Positions 1 to 9,657 are shown, numbered from the stretch's first letter. The stretch: DNA of 64,000 nucleotides from Methylosinus sp. PW1 (GCF_000745215.1 NZ_JQNK01000002.1:496001-560000), one strand, 5' to 3'. Notes: a model not told the origin generated them from the letters alone. Translations and numbers: made by a program.

Positions 1-1062
1 GTCATCGGCGTCGATGCGGAAGGGCGGATCAATGTGCTGAACCGCTCGGCGGAGGAGCTTCTCGTCGGCGGGGCGGGGCAGGGCGTGGGCGATAAGGACG
101 GCACGGCGGCGGCGATCGGCGCGCGGGCGGCCGAGGCTCTCCCCGAGATCGCGCCCATTCTGGCGGACGCGGTGGAAGCGTTTCCGCGCGCCATTCAGAC
201 GCAGATCAATATAAGGCGCGGCGTCAAGGAGCTGACGCTCGCCGTCCGCGTCACCTCGGCGAGCACGCAAAAGGGCGGCGCGCATTTCGTCGTCACGCTG
301 GACGACATCACCGATCTCGTCACCGCCCAGCGCACCTCCGCCTGGGCCGATGTGGCGCGGCGAATCGCCCATGAGATCAAAAATCCGCTGACGCCGATCC
401 AGCTCTCCGCCGAGCGGCTGAAGCGCAAATACGGCAAGCACATCACCTTCGAGCGCGACGTCTTCGACCAATGCACCGACACGATCGTGCGCCAGGTCGA
501 CGACATCAAGCGCATGGTCGACGAATTCGCCTCCTTCGCACGCATGCCCAAGGCGCGGCCGGTGCGCGACGATCTCTGCGACTGCATGCGCCAGGCCTTT
601 TTTCTGACGCGCGTCGCGCATAACGACGTCGAGATGACGCTCAATCTGCCGGAGGCGCCGGTCTACGCGGTCTTCGATCGAAGGCTGCTGTCGCAGGCGC
701 TCACCAACATAGTGAAAAACGCAGCCGAAGGCATAGAAGCGCGCGAGGACGCCGGCGCGCTCGCCGCCAAGCGCATCGACATCAGCCTCGGCGTGCGTGA
801 TCGCATGGCCGAGATCGACGTCGTCGACAATGGCAAGGGCTTTCCCGCCTTCAACCGGCAGCGCCTGCTCGAGCCTTATATGACGACGCGCGCCGAGGGC
901 ACCGGGCTCGGCCTGCCTATTGTCGCCAAGATCATCGAGGACCATGGCGGCCGACTCGAATTGCTCGACGCCCCCTCCGGGACGGGCGCCTGCGTGCGCC
1001 TGCTGATTCCGCTCGCCGAGACGGCGGCGGAGGAAACGCAGGCGCAGGCCCGGATTTCGTGA
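1..1062 (+). CDS. ntrY: NtrY-type sensor histidine kinase, C-terminal part (5' end outside window)
   Basis: The reading frame is open from base 1, so the membrane-spanning N-terminus lies outside the window. The visible 353 residues begin in a PAS-like segment (VIGVDAEGRINVLN), followed by a dimerisation/phosphoacceptor helix with the H-box ARRIAHEIKNPLTP (His at about residue 124) and an ATPase domain with N-box (NIVKNAAEG), G1 (DNGKGF) and G2 (GTGLGLPIV) motifs. The family phosphorylates NtrX in response to nitrogen or redox state at the inner membrane. The next gene is ntrX in the same direction, which supports NtrY over other kinases. Confidence 0.93.
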   Translation, partial: VIGVDAEGRINVLNRSAEELLVGGAGQGVGDKDGTAAAIGARAAEALPEIAPILADAVEAFPRAIQTQINIRRGVKELTLAVRVTSASTQKGGAHFVVTLDDITDLVTAQRTSAWADVARRIAHEIKNPLTPIQLSAERLKRKYGKHITFERDVFDQCTDTIVRQVDDIKRMVDEFASFARMPKARPVRDDLCDCMRQAFFLTRVAHNDVEMTLNLPEAPVYAVFDRRLLSQALTNIVKNAAEGIEAREDAGALAAKRIDISLGVRDRMAEIDVVDNGKGFPAFNRQRLLEPYMTTRAEGTGLGLPIVAKIIEDHGGRLELLDAPSGTGACVRLLIPLAETAAEETQAQARIS

Positions 1063-1074
1063 ATGGTGAGGAAC

Positions 1075-2439
1075 ATGGTCAGCGACATTCTCATCGTCGA
1101 CGATGAAGAAGACATCAGAGAGCTGGTCGCCGGCATTCTCGGCGACGAGGGCCATGGCGTGCGCACCGCCAAGGACGCCGATGGCGCTCTGGCCGCGATC
1201 GAGCAGCGCCGCCCACATCTCGTTTTCCTCGATATTTGGCTGCAAGGCTCGCGCCTCGACGGCATGCAGGTGCTGGAGATGGTCCAGAAGCAGCACAAGG
1301 ACCTGCCGGTGGTGATGATCTCCGGCCACGGCAATATCGAGACGGCGGTCAGCGCCATAAAGCTCGGCGCCTATGACTTCATAGAAAAGCCCTTCAAGGC
1401 GGACCGACTCGTGCTCGTCGCCGAGCGCGCGCTCGAGGCCTCGCATCTGCGCCGCGAGATCAGCGCGCTGCGCCAGCGCGCCGGCGCCTCGGACCGCATC
1501 GTCGGCAGCTCCTTTCCGGCGCATCAGCTGCAGCAGGTGATCGCCCGCGTCGCGCCGGTCAATTCGCGCGTGCTCATCACCGGCCAGCCGGGCTCCGGCA
1601 AGGAGCTCGCGGCGCGCTGCATCCATGCGGCCTCGCAACGCGCCCTCGGTCCCTTCGTCGTCATCAATGCGGCGACGATCACGCCGGAGAATATGGAAAT
1701 AGAGCTGTTCGGCAGCGAGGGCGGCGAGGGCGCGCGCAAGATCGGCGCGCTGGAGGAGGCCCATGGCGGCACGCTCTTCCTCGACGAGATCGCCGACATG
1801 CCGAAGGACACGCAGGCGAAAATCCTGCGCGTTCTGGTCGAGCAGAATTTTCAGCGTGTCGGCGGGACGGCGCGCGTCGAGGTCGATGTGCGGATCATCT
1901 CCTCATCGGCGCGCGATCTCACCTCGGCGATAGAGGAGGGCGCTCTGCGCGAGGATCTCTTCCATCGCCTCTCCGTGGTGCCGATTCGCATCCCCTCGCT
2001 CGCCGAGCGGCGCGAGGATATCCCCGAGCTCATCGAATATTTCATGGAGCAGGTCTCGGCGACCTCCGGCATGCCGCGCCGCAAGATCAGCGAGGATGCG
2101 CTCGCCGTGATGCAATTGCACGATTGGCCGGGCAATATCCGCCAGCTGCGCAACAATGTGGAGCGGCTGATGATTCTGACCGCCGGCGACGCGACGGCGG
2201 AGATTTCCGCCGAAATGCTGCCGTCCGAGATCGGCCAGCTCGTTCCCGCGACTCCGGCCGGCGTGCGCGGCGAGAAGCTGATGAGCCTGCCGCTGCGCGA
2301 GGCGCGCGAAGTGTTCGAGAGAGAATATCTGATCGCTCAGCTCAATCGCTTCAGCAACAATATTTCGCGAACGGCGGAATTCATTGGAATGGAGCGATCG
2401 GCGCTCCATCGCAAGTTGAAGTCGCTCGCCATCGAGTGA
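1075..2439 (+). CDS. ntrX: NtrX response regulator (REC, AAA+, Fis-type HTH)
   Basis: A 454-residue response regulator partnered with NtrY. The receiver domain has the acidic pocket VDDEED and phosphoacceptor Asp53 (FLDIW). A central AAA+ domain has Walker A GQPGSGKE (from about residue 170) and Walker B LFLDE. A C-terminal Fis-like helix-turn-helix ends in RSALHRKLKSL. Between ELFG (about residue 210) and the GALEEA stretch the canonical GAFTGA loop for sigma-54 contact is missing, so it probably does not act as a classical sigma-54 activator. I chose the ATG that gives MVSDILIVDDEE because family members start this way and GAGGA lies just upstream; an ATG at 1063 directly after the ntrY stop is the alternative. 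Confidence 0.93.
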   Translation: MVSDILIVDDEEDIRELVAGILGDEGHGVRTAKDADGALAAIEQRRPHLVFLDIWLQGSRLDGMQVLEMVQKQHKDLPVVMISGHGNIETAVSAIKLGAYDFIEKPFKADRLVLVAERALEASHLRREISALRQRAGASDRIVGSSFPAHQLQQVIARVAPVNSRVLITGQPGSGKELAARCIHAASQRALGPFVVINAATITPENMEIELFGSEGGEGARKIGALEEAHGGTLFLDEIADMPKDTQAKILRVLVEQNFQRVGGTARVEVDVRIISSSARDLTSAIEEGALREDLFHRLSVVPIRIPSLAERREDIPELIEYFMEQVSATSGMPRRKISEDALAVMQLHDWPGNIRQLRNNVERLMILTAGDATAEISAEMLPSEIGQLVPATPAGVRGEKLMSLPLREAREVFEREYLIAQLNRFSNNISRTAEFIGMERSALHRKLKSLAIE

Positions 2440-2701
2440 GCGACAAATCTCGCCGATACAAGATCTTGCGAAAATTTCCTATTGGCTCTGCGGCGGTTTG
2501 GCTCTAGTTGATGCGTTTCGTCTCGTCGTAAACTCGTCGAAACAGCGGGTTACAGGACCGTAAGGGGAGGCCTTTGGCCGCATGAGGGAGTTGCGTCTTG
2601 CGCATCGCGCCGACGCGGGCTCTAATGTGCGGTCGGATGGCTATGGACCGATAAGAGCGACGCAAATCGCCCCGATAACGAAAAACAGAACAGGATAGCC
2701 G
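2440..2701. other. ntrX-hfq intergenic region
   Basis: A 262-base gap with no supported gene. It presumably carries the hfq promoter. An AGGATAG ribosome-binding site lies just before the hfq ATG. I see no convincing terminator hairpin with a T run after ntrX. Confidence 0.5.
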
Positions 2702-2971
2702 ATGTCCTCCGAACGCGCGCAAAATCTGCAAGATACGTTTTTGAATTACGTGCGGAAGAACAAAGTCCCGCTCACGATTTTTCTGGTCAATGGCGTCAAA
2801 TTGCAGGGCATCGTGACCTGGTTCGACAATTTCTGCCTCTTGCTGCGGCGCGATGGGCATTCCCAGCTCGTCTACAAGCATGCGATCTCGACGATCATGC
2901 CCGGCCATCCGATCCATATGTTCGAGCCGGGCGAGGAGGGCGAGCAGAGCCCACCGGAGCGCCATCGCTGA
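2702..2971 (+). CDS. hfq: RNA chaperone Hfq
   Basis: An 89-residue Sm-like protein that forms a ring hexamer and pairs small RNAs with mRNAs. It shows the Sm1 region ([21 protein letters not shown]), the Sm2 signature VYKHAIST and a short charged tail. Length and residues match alphaproteobacterial Hfq. It lies between ntrX and hflX, the usual order in this group, where Hfq also acts in nitrogen regulation. Confidence 0.97.
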   Translation: MSSERAQNLQDTFLNYVRKNKVPLTIFLVNGVKLQGIVTWFDNFCLLLRRDGHSQLVYKHAISTIMPGHPIHMFEPGEEGEQSPPERHR

Positions 2972-3087
2972 GAGGGCTCCATAAGCGGGCGGCGTTTTTC
3001 GTTTTCTGGTAGGAGTCCGCGCGAGAACTATAAAAGGCTGGCGAGACGCGCGGCGAATCGCCGAGGCGCTCGGCTCGGCGGGTCGAG

Positions 3088-4485
3088 GTGAGGTTGAACG
3101 AAAAAGCATCAGCGTCCGAGGACCGGACGGCCGGCGCGCCCACGAAAGCGCTCGTGGTCGGCCCCTATCCCACGCGGCCGCGCGCTTCGGAGAGCGGAGC
3201 CGGGCAGGGCACGGAGCGCGACCCCGTCGCTCGCCTCGCCGAGGCGGTCGGTCTCGCCGAGGCGATCGAGCTCGACATCGTCGGAGAGATCGGCGTCTCG
3301 CTGCATGACGTGCGGCCGGCGACCTATCTCGGCAAAGGCAAGGTGGAGGAGATCGCCGAGACGGTGAAGGCCGCGGAGGTCGAGCTCGTCACCATGGATT
3401 GCCAGCTCTCGCCGGTTCAGCAGCGCAATCTCGAGAAGGCCTGGGGCGCGAAGGTCATCGATCGCACCGGGCTGATCCTGGAGATTTTCGGCCGCCGCGC
3501 CCGCACCAAGGAGGGCTCGCTGCAGGTCGAGCTCGCCCATCTCGCCTATCAGAAATCGCGGCTCGTGCGCAGCTGGACCCATCTCGAGCGCCAGCGCGGC
3601 GGCTTCGGCTTTCTCGGCGGCCCCGGCGAGACGCAGATCGAGACGGACCGCCGCCTGATCGAGGAGCGCATGGCGCGTATCGAGCGCGACCTCGATCAGG
3701 TCAAGCGCACGCGCGGCCTGCATCGCAAGAAGCGGCGCGAGGTTCCCTATCCGGTCGTCGCTCTGGTCGGCTACACCAACGCAGGCAAATCGACGCTGTT
3801 CAACCGGCTGACCAAGGCCGGCGTGCTAGCCGAGGACATGCTGTTCGCGACGCTCGATCCGACGCTTCGCCAGATCCGCCTGCCGCATGGCGCCAAAGTG
3901 CTGCTCTCCGACACGGTCGGCTTCATCTCCGATCTGCCGACCATGCTGATCTCCGCCTTCCGCGCCACGCTGGAGGAGGTGACGCTCGCCGATGTGATCC
4001 TGCATGTCCGCGATGTCTCGCATCCCGATTGGGAGGCGCAGGCCGCCGATGTCGAGGCCATTCTCGGCGAGCTCGGCCTTTCCGGCGAAGCGGGAACGCG
4101 CATTCTCGAAGTGTGGAACAAGATCGACGCGCTCGACGACGAGATCGTAGCCGCGATGAAGATCGCCGCACGTGGAAAGAAGAACGTCGATCGGCCGTCT
4201 CTCGTTTCGGCGCTGACCGGGGAGGGACTCGACGCTTTGCTCGAGCGCATAGAGACGCGTCTCGCCGAAGGGCGCATTCAGCTCGAGGTCGAGCTCGATC
4301 CAGCCGACGGCGCCGGCATCGCCTGGCTGCACGCCCATACGGAGGTGCTGGATCGCCAGACGCTGGCCGATGGCCGCGCGCGGCTCATCGTGCGCGTTGC
4401 GCCGGAGCGATTTGACGGGGTCACGCGCCGCTATCCGCAGGCGGAAGTGCGCGCTCGGGCGTCATCCAAGCGGCGCGCGCGCTAA
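3088..4485 (+). CDS. hflX: GTPase HflX
   Basis: A 465-residue ribosome-associated GTPase. It has the N-terminal HflX domain with its glycine-rich segment ([16 protein letters not shown]), a helical linker, and a G domain with G1 [10 protein letters not shown]3 DTVGF and G4 NKID. The family binds the 50S subunit and splits stalled ribosomes, notably after heat stress. It follows hfq by 116 bases, the standard hfq-hflX pair. The called start is GTG at 3088, and a TTG at 3094 sits directly after GAGGTGAGG, so the exact start is uncertain. Confidence 0.95.
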   Translation: MRLNEKASASEDRTAGAPTKALVVGPYPTRPRASESGAGQGTERDPVARLAEAVGLAEAIELDIVGEIGVSLHDVRPATYLGKGKVEEIAETVKAAEVELVTMDCQLSPVQQRNLEKAWGAKVIDRTGLILEIFGRRARTKEGSLQVELAHLAYQKSRLVRSWTHLERQRGGFGFLGGPGETQIETDRRLIEERMARIERDLDQVKRTRGLHRKKRREVPYPVVALVGYTNAGKSTLFNRLTKAGVLAEDMLFATLDPTLRQIRLPHGAKVLLSDTVGFISDLPTMLISAFRATLEEVTLADVILHVRDVSHPDWEAQAADVEAILGELGLSGEAGTRILEVWNKIDALDDEIVAAMKIAARGKKNVDRPSLVSALTGEGLDALLERIETRLAEGRIQLEVELDPADGAGIAWLHAHTEVLDRQTLADGRARLIVRVAPERFDGVTRRYPQAEVRARASSKRRAR

Positions 4486-4540
4486 TTCCCCCTCTCGGCG
4501 CGCCTCGAGTCCCGAGGCGCTGGAACCGGCGGAACGCATC

Positions 4541-4867
4541 ATGGATCGAATATATCTGATCGTCGCTATTCTCTCCGAGGTGGTCGGCACCTCGGCGCTC
4601 AAGGCGAGCGAGGCTTTTTCCAAGCCGCTGCCGTCGGTCATCGTCGTCATCGGCTATGGCGTGTCCTTTTTTCTGCTGTCGCTCGCGCTGCGCAGCATTC
4701 CGGTCGCCGTCGCCTATGCGATATGGTCCGGCGTCGGCCAAGCGCTGATCGCCGTCGTCGCCTGGTTCGCTTTCCATCAGAGGCTCAACGCCGGGGAAAT
4801 GGCCGGCATGGGCCTCATCATCGCCGGCGTCGTCGTGCTGAGCCTGTTTTCCCAGACCGCTCATTGA
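4541..4867 (+). CDS. Small multidrug resistance (SMR) family transporter
   Basis: A 108-residue protein with four hydrophobic helices, typical of SMR proton antiporters such as EmrE. The membrane-embedded acidic residue is present in helix 1 (ILSEVVGTSALKASEAF), and the helix 3 signature AYAIWSGVGQALIA is conserved. The open frame extends upstream, but the family start is the ATG in GGAACGCATCATG, giving MDRIYLIVAI. Substrates are probably lipophilic or quaternary cations. There is only one SMR gene here, so a homodimer is expected. It lies 10 bases upstream of a glutathione S-transferase gene and may be co-transcribed with it. Confidence 0.9.
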   Translation: MDRIYLIVAILSEVVGTSALKASEAFSKPLPSVIVVIGYGVSFFLLSLALRSIPVAVAYAIWSGVGQALIAVVAWFAFHQRLNAGEMAGMGLIIAGVVVLSLFSQTAH

Positions 4868-4877
4868 GGATGTTTCG

Positions 4878-5531
4878 ATGCCGCTCGCCTTGCTCATCGG
4901 CAATAAGGGCTATTCCTCTTGGTCGCTGCGCGCTTGGCTACTGCTGACGCAGCTCGGAATCGAATTCGAGGAAATATTGGTTCCGCTCTATCAGGCGGAC
5001 TCCAAGGCAAAGCTCCTCGCCTTCTCGCCGGCCGGCAAGGTTCCGGCGCTGCGCGCCGACGACATTCTCGTCTGGGAATCGCTCGCCATCGTCGAATTCA
5101 TCGCCGAGCGCTTTCCCGATCTGCCGGTCTGGCCGCGCGATCCGGCGGCGCGGGCTCTGGCGCGCTCGCTCTCGGCGGAAATGCATGCCGGCTTCACCGC
5201 GCTGCGCAGCGAATATCCCACCAATTTTCGTCGCGCGCCCGGCGCCATCGCAGCGCCGAGCGCTGGGGCCGCGGCCGATATCGCGCGCATAGACGCCGCC
5301 TGGCGCGACGCGCGCGCGCGTTTCGGCGGGCAGGGACCATTTCTCTTCGGCGAATTCTCCGCCGCCGACGCCATGTTCGCGCCGGTCGTCTGCCGATTCT
5401 GGGCCTATCGGCTCGACGTCTCGCCGCAGGCGCAGGATTATATGCGCGCGATCGAGGCGCTGCCGGCCTATCGCGAATGGACGGAAAGTGGCCGGGCCGA
5501 GCCCTGGGTCCTCGAGAAATTCGAGAAGTGA
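4878..5531 (+). CDS. Glutathione S-transferase family protein
   Basis: A 217-residue cytosolic GST-fold protein. The thioredoxin-like N-terminal domain contains KGYSSWSLRAWLLL with the likely activating serine, the cis-proline segment GKVPAL and the glutathione gamma-glutamyl contact ESLAI. An all-helical C-terminal domain follows (FGEFSAADAMFAPV). The substrate cannot be read from the sequence. It is the last plus-strand gene before the minus-strand mazG gene and may share a transcript with the SMR transporter. Confidence 0.9.
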   Translation: MPLALLIGNKGYSSWSLRAWLLLTQLGIEFEEILVPLYQADSKAKLLAFSPAGKVPALRADDILVWESLAIVEFIAERFPDLPVWPRDPAARALARSLSAEMHAGFTALRSEYPTNFRRAPGAIAAPSAGAAADIARIDAAWRDARARFGGQGPFLFGEFSAADAMFAPVVCRFWAYRLDVSPQAQDYMRAIEALPAYREWTESGRAEPWVLEKFEK

Positions 5532-5547
5532 TCTCGGCGCGCCGGAC

Positions 5548-6366
5548 TCACTTCCGCTCGTCGGCTTTGGCGGCCTGCCACAGCGCTTCCATCTCATCGA
5601 GCGTCGATTGCTTCGGGCTCTTGCCCTTTTCCGCGAGCGCGCGCTCGATATAGCGGAAGCGCCGCTCGAATTTGGCGTTGGCGCCGCGCAGCGCCTGCTC
5701 TGGATCAGCGCCGACATGGCGAGCGAGATTGGCGACGGCGAAGAGAAGATCGCCGATCTCCTCGACGACGGCGGGCGCATGCGGGGCGCCTCCGTCGCCC
5801 AGTTCCGCCTCCACTTCCAGCGTCTCCTCGCGGATTTTCTCCAGCACGAGACGCGCGTCGGCCCAATCGAAGCCGACCTTTCCCGCCTTTTCCTGAAGCT
5901 TCACTGCACGCGTCAGAGCGGGCAGGGCAGGCGGAACGCCATTGAGCAGGCCGGCGGGCTCTTCTATGCCGCGACGCTCGGCGCGGGCCTTCTTCTCCTG
6001 CGCTTTGATCTCGGCCCATTGGACGGCGACATCATCAGCCGAGGCCGCGGATTTGTCGCCGAACACATGCGGATGGCGGCGGATGAGCTTGTCCGAAATC
6101 GCCTCGGCCACATCGGCGAAGGCGAAAGCGCCGCCCTCCTCGGCCAGACGGGCGTGAAAGACCACCTGCAGCAGCAGATCGCCGAGTTCGTCGCGAAGAT
6201 CGCCGAGATCGCCGCGCTCTATGGCGTCGACGACCTCATAGGCCTCCTCGAGCGTATAGGGGGCGATGCTGGCGAAGTCCTGCTCGAGATCCCAAGGGCA
6301 GCCGGTTCCGGGGGTGCGCAGGGCCGCCATTATGCCGAGGAGGCGCGCGATCGCGTCCTGCGTCAT
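5548..6366 (-). CDS. mazG: Nucleoside triphosphate pyrophosphohydrolase MazG
   Basis: A 272-residue all-alpha NTP pyrophosphatase that converts dNTPs and NTPs to monophosphates. It has two MazG repeats: the first begins GCPWDLEQDFASIAPYTLEEAYE with EVVDAIE and DELGDLLLQVVFHARLAEE, the second has KVGFDWAD and EIGDLLFAVANLARH. These EExx/ExxD metal-binding motifs are intact. The start is the ATG of MTQDAIARLL; the upstream extension of the open frame has no MazG-like sequence. It is convergent with the GST gene. Confidence 0.95.
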   Translation of the reverse strand: MTQDAIARLLGIMAALRTPGTGCPWDLEQDFASIAPYTLEEAYEVVDAIERGDLGDLRDELGDLLLQVVFHARLAEEGGAFAFADVAEAISDKLIRRHPHVFGDKSAASADDVAVQWAEIKAQEKKARAERRGIEEPAGLLNGVPPALPALTRAVKLQEKAGKVGFDWADARLVLEKIREETLEVEAELGDGGAPHAPAVVEEIGDLLFAVANLARHVGADPEQALRGANAKFERRFRYIERALAEKGKSPKQSTLDEMEALWQAAKADERK

Positions 6367-6669
6367 CGGCCGACCTCGAAGAGGCGGGAGGGGCGCCGAG
6401 AAGCGCGAGCGACGCGTTGTTTTGACGCAGCAGGGCGCGGAAAAAAAAGCGAGGAATCCGAAACGCTTTGCTCTAACATGAGTGCCGGATCTCGACTGCG
6501 CCCTTGGTCTACCGCCCTCCGCAGTCGATCCGAGGGTCCGGGGCCAGATTACGCCTTGCAAACGACAGCGCCTCGGACCCGACTTGCGCATCCGAGGTGA
6601 GTTGGTTGTCGCCTTCAGGCGCGTAGCCGCAAGCCGGGAACGACTTGCGGCCCACTGATTTTAAAAGCC
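6367..6669. other. Gene-free stretch with a hairpin downstream of the cold-shock gene
   Basis: A 303-base gap between mazG and a cold-shock gene, both on the minus strand. It should hold the mazG promoter. I see no reading frame worth calling. One clear stem-loop lies near its right end and is listed separately. Confidence 0.5.
6626..6651 (-). terminator. Possible stem-loop after the cold-shock gene
   Basis: GCCGCAAG and CTTGCGGC form a perfect 8-base stem with a 10-base loop, starting 19 bases after the stop codon of the minus-strand cold-shock gene. There is no T run after it, so it may be an mRNA-stabilising hairpin and not an intrinsic terminator. Confidence 0.3.
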
Positions 6670-7338
6670 TCAGTCGACCGTGATCGACAGCGCTTCGCGA
6701 CCCTTGGCCGTGTCGACGACCTGCATCGTCACGGGCTGGCCTTCGGCGAGATGATTGACGCCGGAGGGACCGAGGATCGAGATATGGACGAAGACGTCCT
6801 TCCCGCCATCATTCGACTGAACGAAGCCGAAGCCCTTGGTCTCGTCGAACCATTTGACCTTGCCGGAGACCGGCACCGCCGTCGACGGATCGGGAGCCTG
6901 ACGGCGAGGCGGACGATCGAAGCCGCCGCCGCCGCTGCTGCTGCGCGGACGCTCTGCGGTCGCGGTCGAAAGATCGACCTCGAGCACGCGAGTGACCTGC
7001 TGGCCCTTGACCGAGCTCGACACCTGCACCTTCAGCTTCGCTCCGGGCGGCAGGGCGTCATAGCCCGCAGCCTGAACGGCGCCGATATGCAGGAACGCGT
7101 CGCCCGTGCCATTGCCGAGCTCCACGAAGCCGAAGCCTTTATCAGGCTTGAACCATTTGACGACCGCGTCGATCGCGGGCTCGTTCGAGGACGGGGGCGG
7201 CGCATCGCCAAATCCACCACCTCCGCCGAAAGGCGACCTCGGCGGCCGGCTGGGCCGCGGGCTGTCGTAGCCGTATGGGGGGTCGTCGTCGAACCCACGT
7301 TTTCTGGGTCCCCGGAAGTCTCGACCTTTGCTGCTCAT
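6670..7338 (-). CDS. Cold-shock protein with two CSD domains
   Basis: A 222-residue protein. A glycine-, proline- and arginine-rich N-terminus (about 55 residues) precedes two cold-shock domains joined by a Ser/Gly/Pro-rich linker. Each domain has the RNP1-type motif: KWFKPDKGFGFVEL in the first and KWFDETKGFGFVQS in the second, plus RNP2-like DAFLHI and DVFVHI. Such proteins bind single-stranded nucleic acid and melt RNA structure. The start is the ATG giving MSSKGRDFRG; the upstream extension is not CSD-like. A second two-domain cold-shock gene lies near 38.4 kb. Double-CSD proteins are common in Hyphomicrobiales. Confidence 0.93.
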   Translation of the reverse strand: MSSKGRDFRGPRKRGFDDDPPYGYDSPRPSRPPRSPFGGGGGFGDAPPPSSNEPAIDAVVKWFKPDKGFGFVELGNGTGDAFLHIGAVQAAGYDALPPGAKLKVQVSSSVKGQQVTRVLEVDLSTATAERPRSSSGGGGFDRPPRRQAPDPSTAVPVSGKVKWFDETKGFGFVQSNDGGKDVFVHISILGPSGVNHLAEGQPVTMQVVDTAKGREALSITVD

Positions 7339-7929
7339 GTCTTGGTACTCGTCTCCGCCAACCGCCAAAAGACCGCTATAGCCACATGCACGGCCTCTCG
7401 CCGGGCGCAAAAGCGCCGACGACGCACGCGTCCGCCGGCGTCTCGCGGAGAGCCGGTTTTGGTGCGTTCGTAAGTGTGCCAGTTGAATGCCATATAGTCC
7501 CGCGCAATCGCCTTTTTACCAGGAAGCGGCCCAGTCTGGCTAGATGAATTCGCCAGCATTTTCGAAAAAACCCGAGGCCGCCGCTCACCATGCGACGAAT
7601 CACAGGGTGAGAACACGGTGATCGAACCCCGGAAAAGTGGCGCGAGCGCGGCAAGAACGCCGCGCATCCGCACTCGGCGCGCCACAGCGGCGCGAGGCCT
7701 CGAAGGCGAGGGGCCGGACGCTCGACGCACAATTGTCTGAAATCATGGAAGATCAGAAAAACGAAAATCGCATAATCGATATTATGGAACTTAAAATCCA
7801 TTCGCCTCGGGGCAGGAATGCGGCTCTGGTCGACGACGGCGATCAGGCAACGCGCAGATTAGCACGCGCCATATCGGCGTGGCTCGGACGATCGGCTCAT
7901 GGATAATGCGGCTGTTTCGGACGCCCGGC
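7339..7929. other. Gene-free stretch upstream of the cold-shock gene
   Basis: A 591-base region between two minus-strand genes. It is less GC-rich around 7740-7800. It presumably carries the cold-shock gene promoter and leader. Short open frames cross it, but none shows recognisable protein character. Confidence 0.5.
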
Positions 7930-8727
7930 TCAGGCCAGTTCGATCCGCATTCCGTCGAAGGCCGGGGTCACATTCTCCGGCAGTGTCGCGGCCAGCACGT
8001 CATAGTCGAGATCGACATGCAGATCGGTCAGAATCGCGCGGCGCGGCTTGAAATGAGCGACCCATTCCAGCGCCTCGCCGACGGAGAGATGCGTGCCGTG
8101 GCGCTTGTGGCGCAGCGCATCGATGATCCAGACGTCGAGCCCCTCGAGATGGCGGAAGCTCTCTTTGGGCACGGAATTGAGGTCCGGCGTATAGGCCAAG
8201 CCGCCGATGCGAAAGCCGAGCGCGTCCATATCGCCATGGTCGAGCCGGAACGGCATGGCTTCGATGGTTCCGCCAGGACCTTCCACCGTCACCTCGCGGC
8301 CGAGATGGATGCGATGCTCGTCGAGCAGCGGCGGATAATAGCTGCCGGGCGGCGTCTTGAAGATGTAATCGAAGCGATCCGTCAGCATTTTGGCCGTCGG
8401 CTCGTCCAGATAGGCCGGAATGCGGCGGCCGCTCTCCAGCACCAGGCCGCGCACATCGTCGACGCCATGCGTATGATCGGCGTGCGGATGAGTGAAGAGG
8501 ATCGCGTCGAGATGGTCGACCTTCGCGTCGATCAATTGCTCGCGCAGATCGGGCGAAGTGTCGACCAGCACATTGGTCCGCGCGTCGCCCTCGGTTCGCG
8601 TCGCCAATATCGAGCAGCGTCGGCGGCGATTCCGCGGATTGGCGGGATCGCAGGCGCCCCAGCCCTGGCCGACGCGCGGAACGCCGCCGGAGGAGCCGCA
8701 GCCCAATATTGTGACGGCGAGGCTCAT
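7930..8727 (-). CDS. MBL-fold metal-dependent hydrolase (PhnP/RNase Z-like)
   Basis: A 265-residue metallo-beta-lactamase-fold protein. It begins with the glycine-rich strand TILGCGSSGGVPRVG and carries the metal motif THPHADHTHG (HxHxDH) and a late histidine in LTDLHVDLDY. This subgroup includes the PhnP phosphodiesterase and related hydrolases; the substrate here is unknown. Its start overlaps the end of tatD by four bases (8724-8727). It is the last gene of the metG-tatD operon, the usual position of this protein in Rhizobiales. Confidence 0.9.
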   Translation of the reverse strand: MSLAVTILGCGSSGGVPRVGQGWGACDPANPRNRRRRCSILATRTEGDARTNVLVDTSPDLREQLIDAKVDHLDAILFTHPHADHTHGVDDVRGLVLESGRRIPAYLDEPTAKMLTDRFDYIFKTPPGSYYPPLLDEHRIHLGREVTVEGPGGTIEAMPFRLDHGDMDALGFRIGGLAYTPDLNSVPKESFRHLEGLDVWIIDALRHKRHGTHLSVGEALEWVAHFKPRRAILTDLHVDLDYDVLAATLPENVTPAFDGMRIELA

Positions 8728-9524
8728 TCGGCCCCCCGCCGTGTCTCGATCGGCGTCATTTTGGAGAACAGCGCCAGCGCATTGGCCGTCGTCTGCGCCG
8801 CCATCTCCTCAAAGGAGACGCCCTTGGCCGCGGCGAGCGTGCGCGCCGTATCGGCGACATAGGCGGGCTCATTGCGCTTGCCGCGATGCGGGACGGGCGC
8901 GAGGAAAGGCGCGTCGGTCTCCACGAGCAGCCGCTCCAGCGGCACGTCGCGCGCGATCTCGCGCAATTCGCCCGAGTTCTTGAACGTCACCACGCCGGAA
9001 AAGGAGATGTAGAGCCCGAGCTCCACAGCCGTCTCGGCCAGCGCGCGCGAGCTGGTGAAGCAATGGAGCAGGGCCTTGAAAGCCCCCTTCCCCATTTCCT
9101 CGCGCAGAATTTCGGCGCAATCGGCGTCGGCGTCGCGCGAGTGAATGACGAGCGGCAGCCCGCTCTCGCGCGCGGCGGCGATATGGGTGCGGAAAACGCG
9201 ATGCGCCAGCGCGCGCGGGGCTTTGTCATAGTGATAGTCGAGCCCCGCCTCGCCTATGCCGACGCATTTCTCGTGGCGCGCCAGCGCGACCAGCTCGGCG
9301 GCGCTCGCCTCGCGCTCCTCATGGGCGTGGTTGGGATGCGTGCCGACCGTGCAGAACACATCCTCGTAACGCTCGGCTATGGCGGCGATCGCAGCGAATT
9401 TCTCGACATGGGTCGAGATGGTGACGAAACGCGCGACGCCCTGCGCCCGCGCGCGCGCCACGACCTCCTCCTGCTCGGGAGCGAAATCGGGGAAGTCGAG
9501 ATGGCAATGTGTGTCGATCAGCAT
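8724..9524 (-). CDS. TatD family metal-dependent hydrolase
   Basis: A 266-residue TIM-barrel DNase/exonuclease family protein. Metal ligands are visible in order: DTHCHLDF (HxH), the glutamate of GIGEAGLDYHY, the histidine of VIHSRDAD, LLHCFTSS, and the terminal aspartate of LVETDAPFLAP. TatD-family enzymes act as 3'-5' exonucleases in DNA repair. The gene overlaps the downstream MBL hydrolase by four bases, which indicates translational coupling. Confidence 0.93.
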   Translation of the reverse strand: MLIDTHCHLDFPDFAPEQEEVVARARAQGVARFVTISTHVEKFAAIAAIAERYEDVFCTVGTHPNHAHEEREASAAELVALARHEKCVGIGEAGLDYHYDKAPRALAHRVFRTHIAAARESGLPLVIHSRDADADCAEILREEMGKGAFKALLHCFTSSRALAETAVELGLYISFSGVVTFKNSGELREIARDVPLERLLVETDAPFLAPVPHRGKRNEPAYVADTARTLAAAKGVSFEEMAAQTTANALALFSKMTPIETRRGAE

Positions 9525-9657
9525 GGGCTCGGCCTGAACTCTCGGCGTGTCGGCGCCGAACCCTTAACGCGCCCGGCCGGGAATTGGAACGATTCTATTC
9601 GGTGGGGGATTCGGCGTCCTCGAGGCGGCAAAGCAATTCGGCGACCAGCCGAGCGCC

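Noticed and set aside
2972..3010. Possible hfq terminator (T-rich stretch GGCGTTTTTCG)
   Set aside because: There is no convincing stem before the T run, so it is not called.
7637..7906. 89-residue open frame in the gap before the MBL hydrolase
   Set aside because: No ribosome-binding site, biased composition at its start and no recognisable protein features; the stretch is better left as intergenic.
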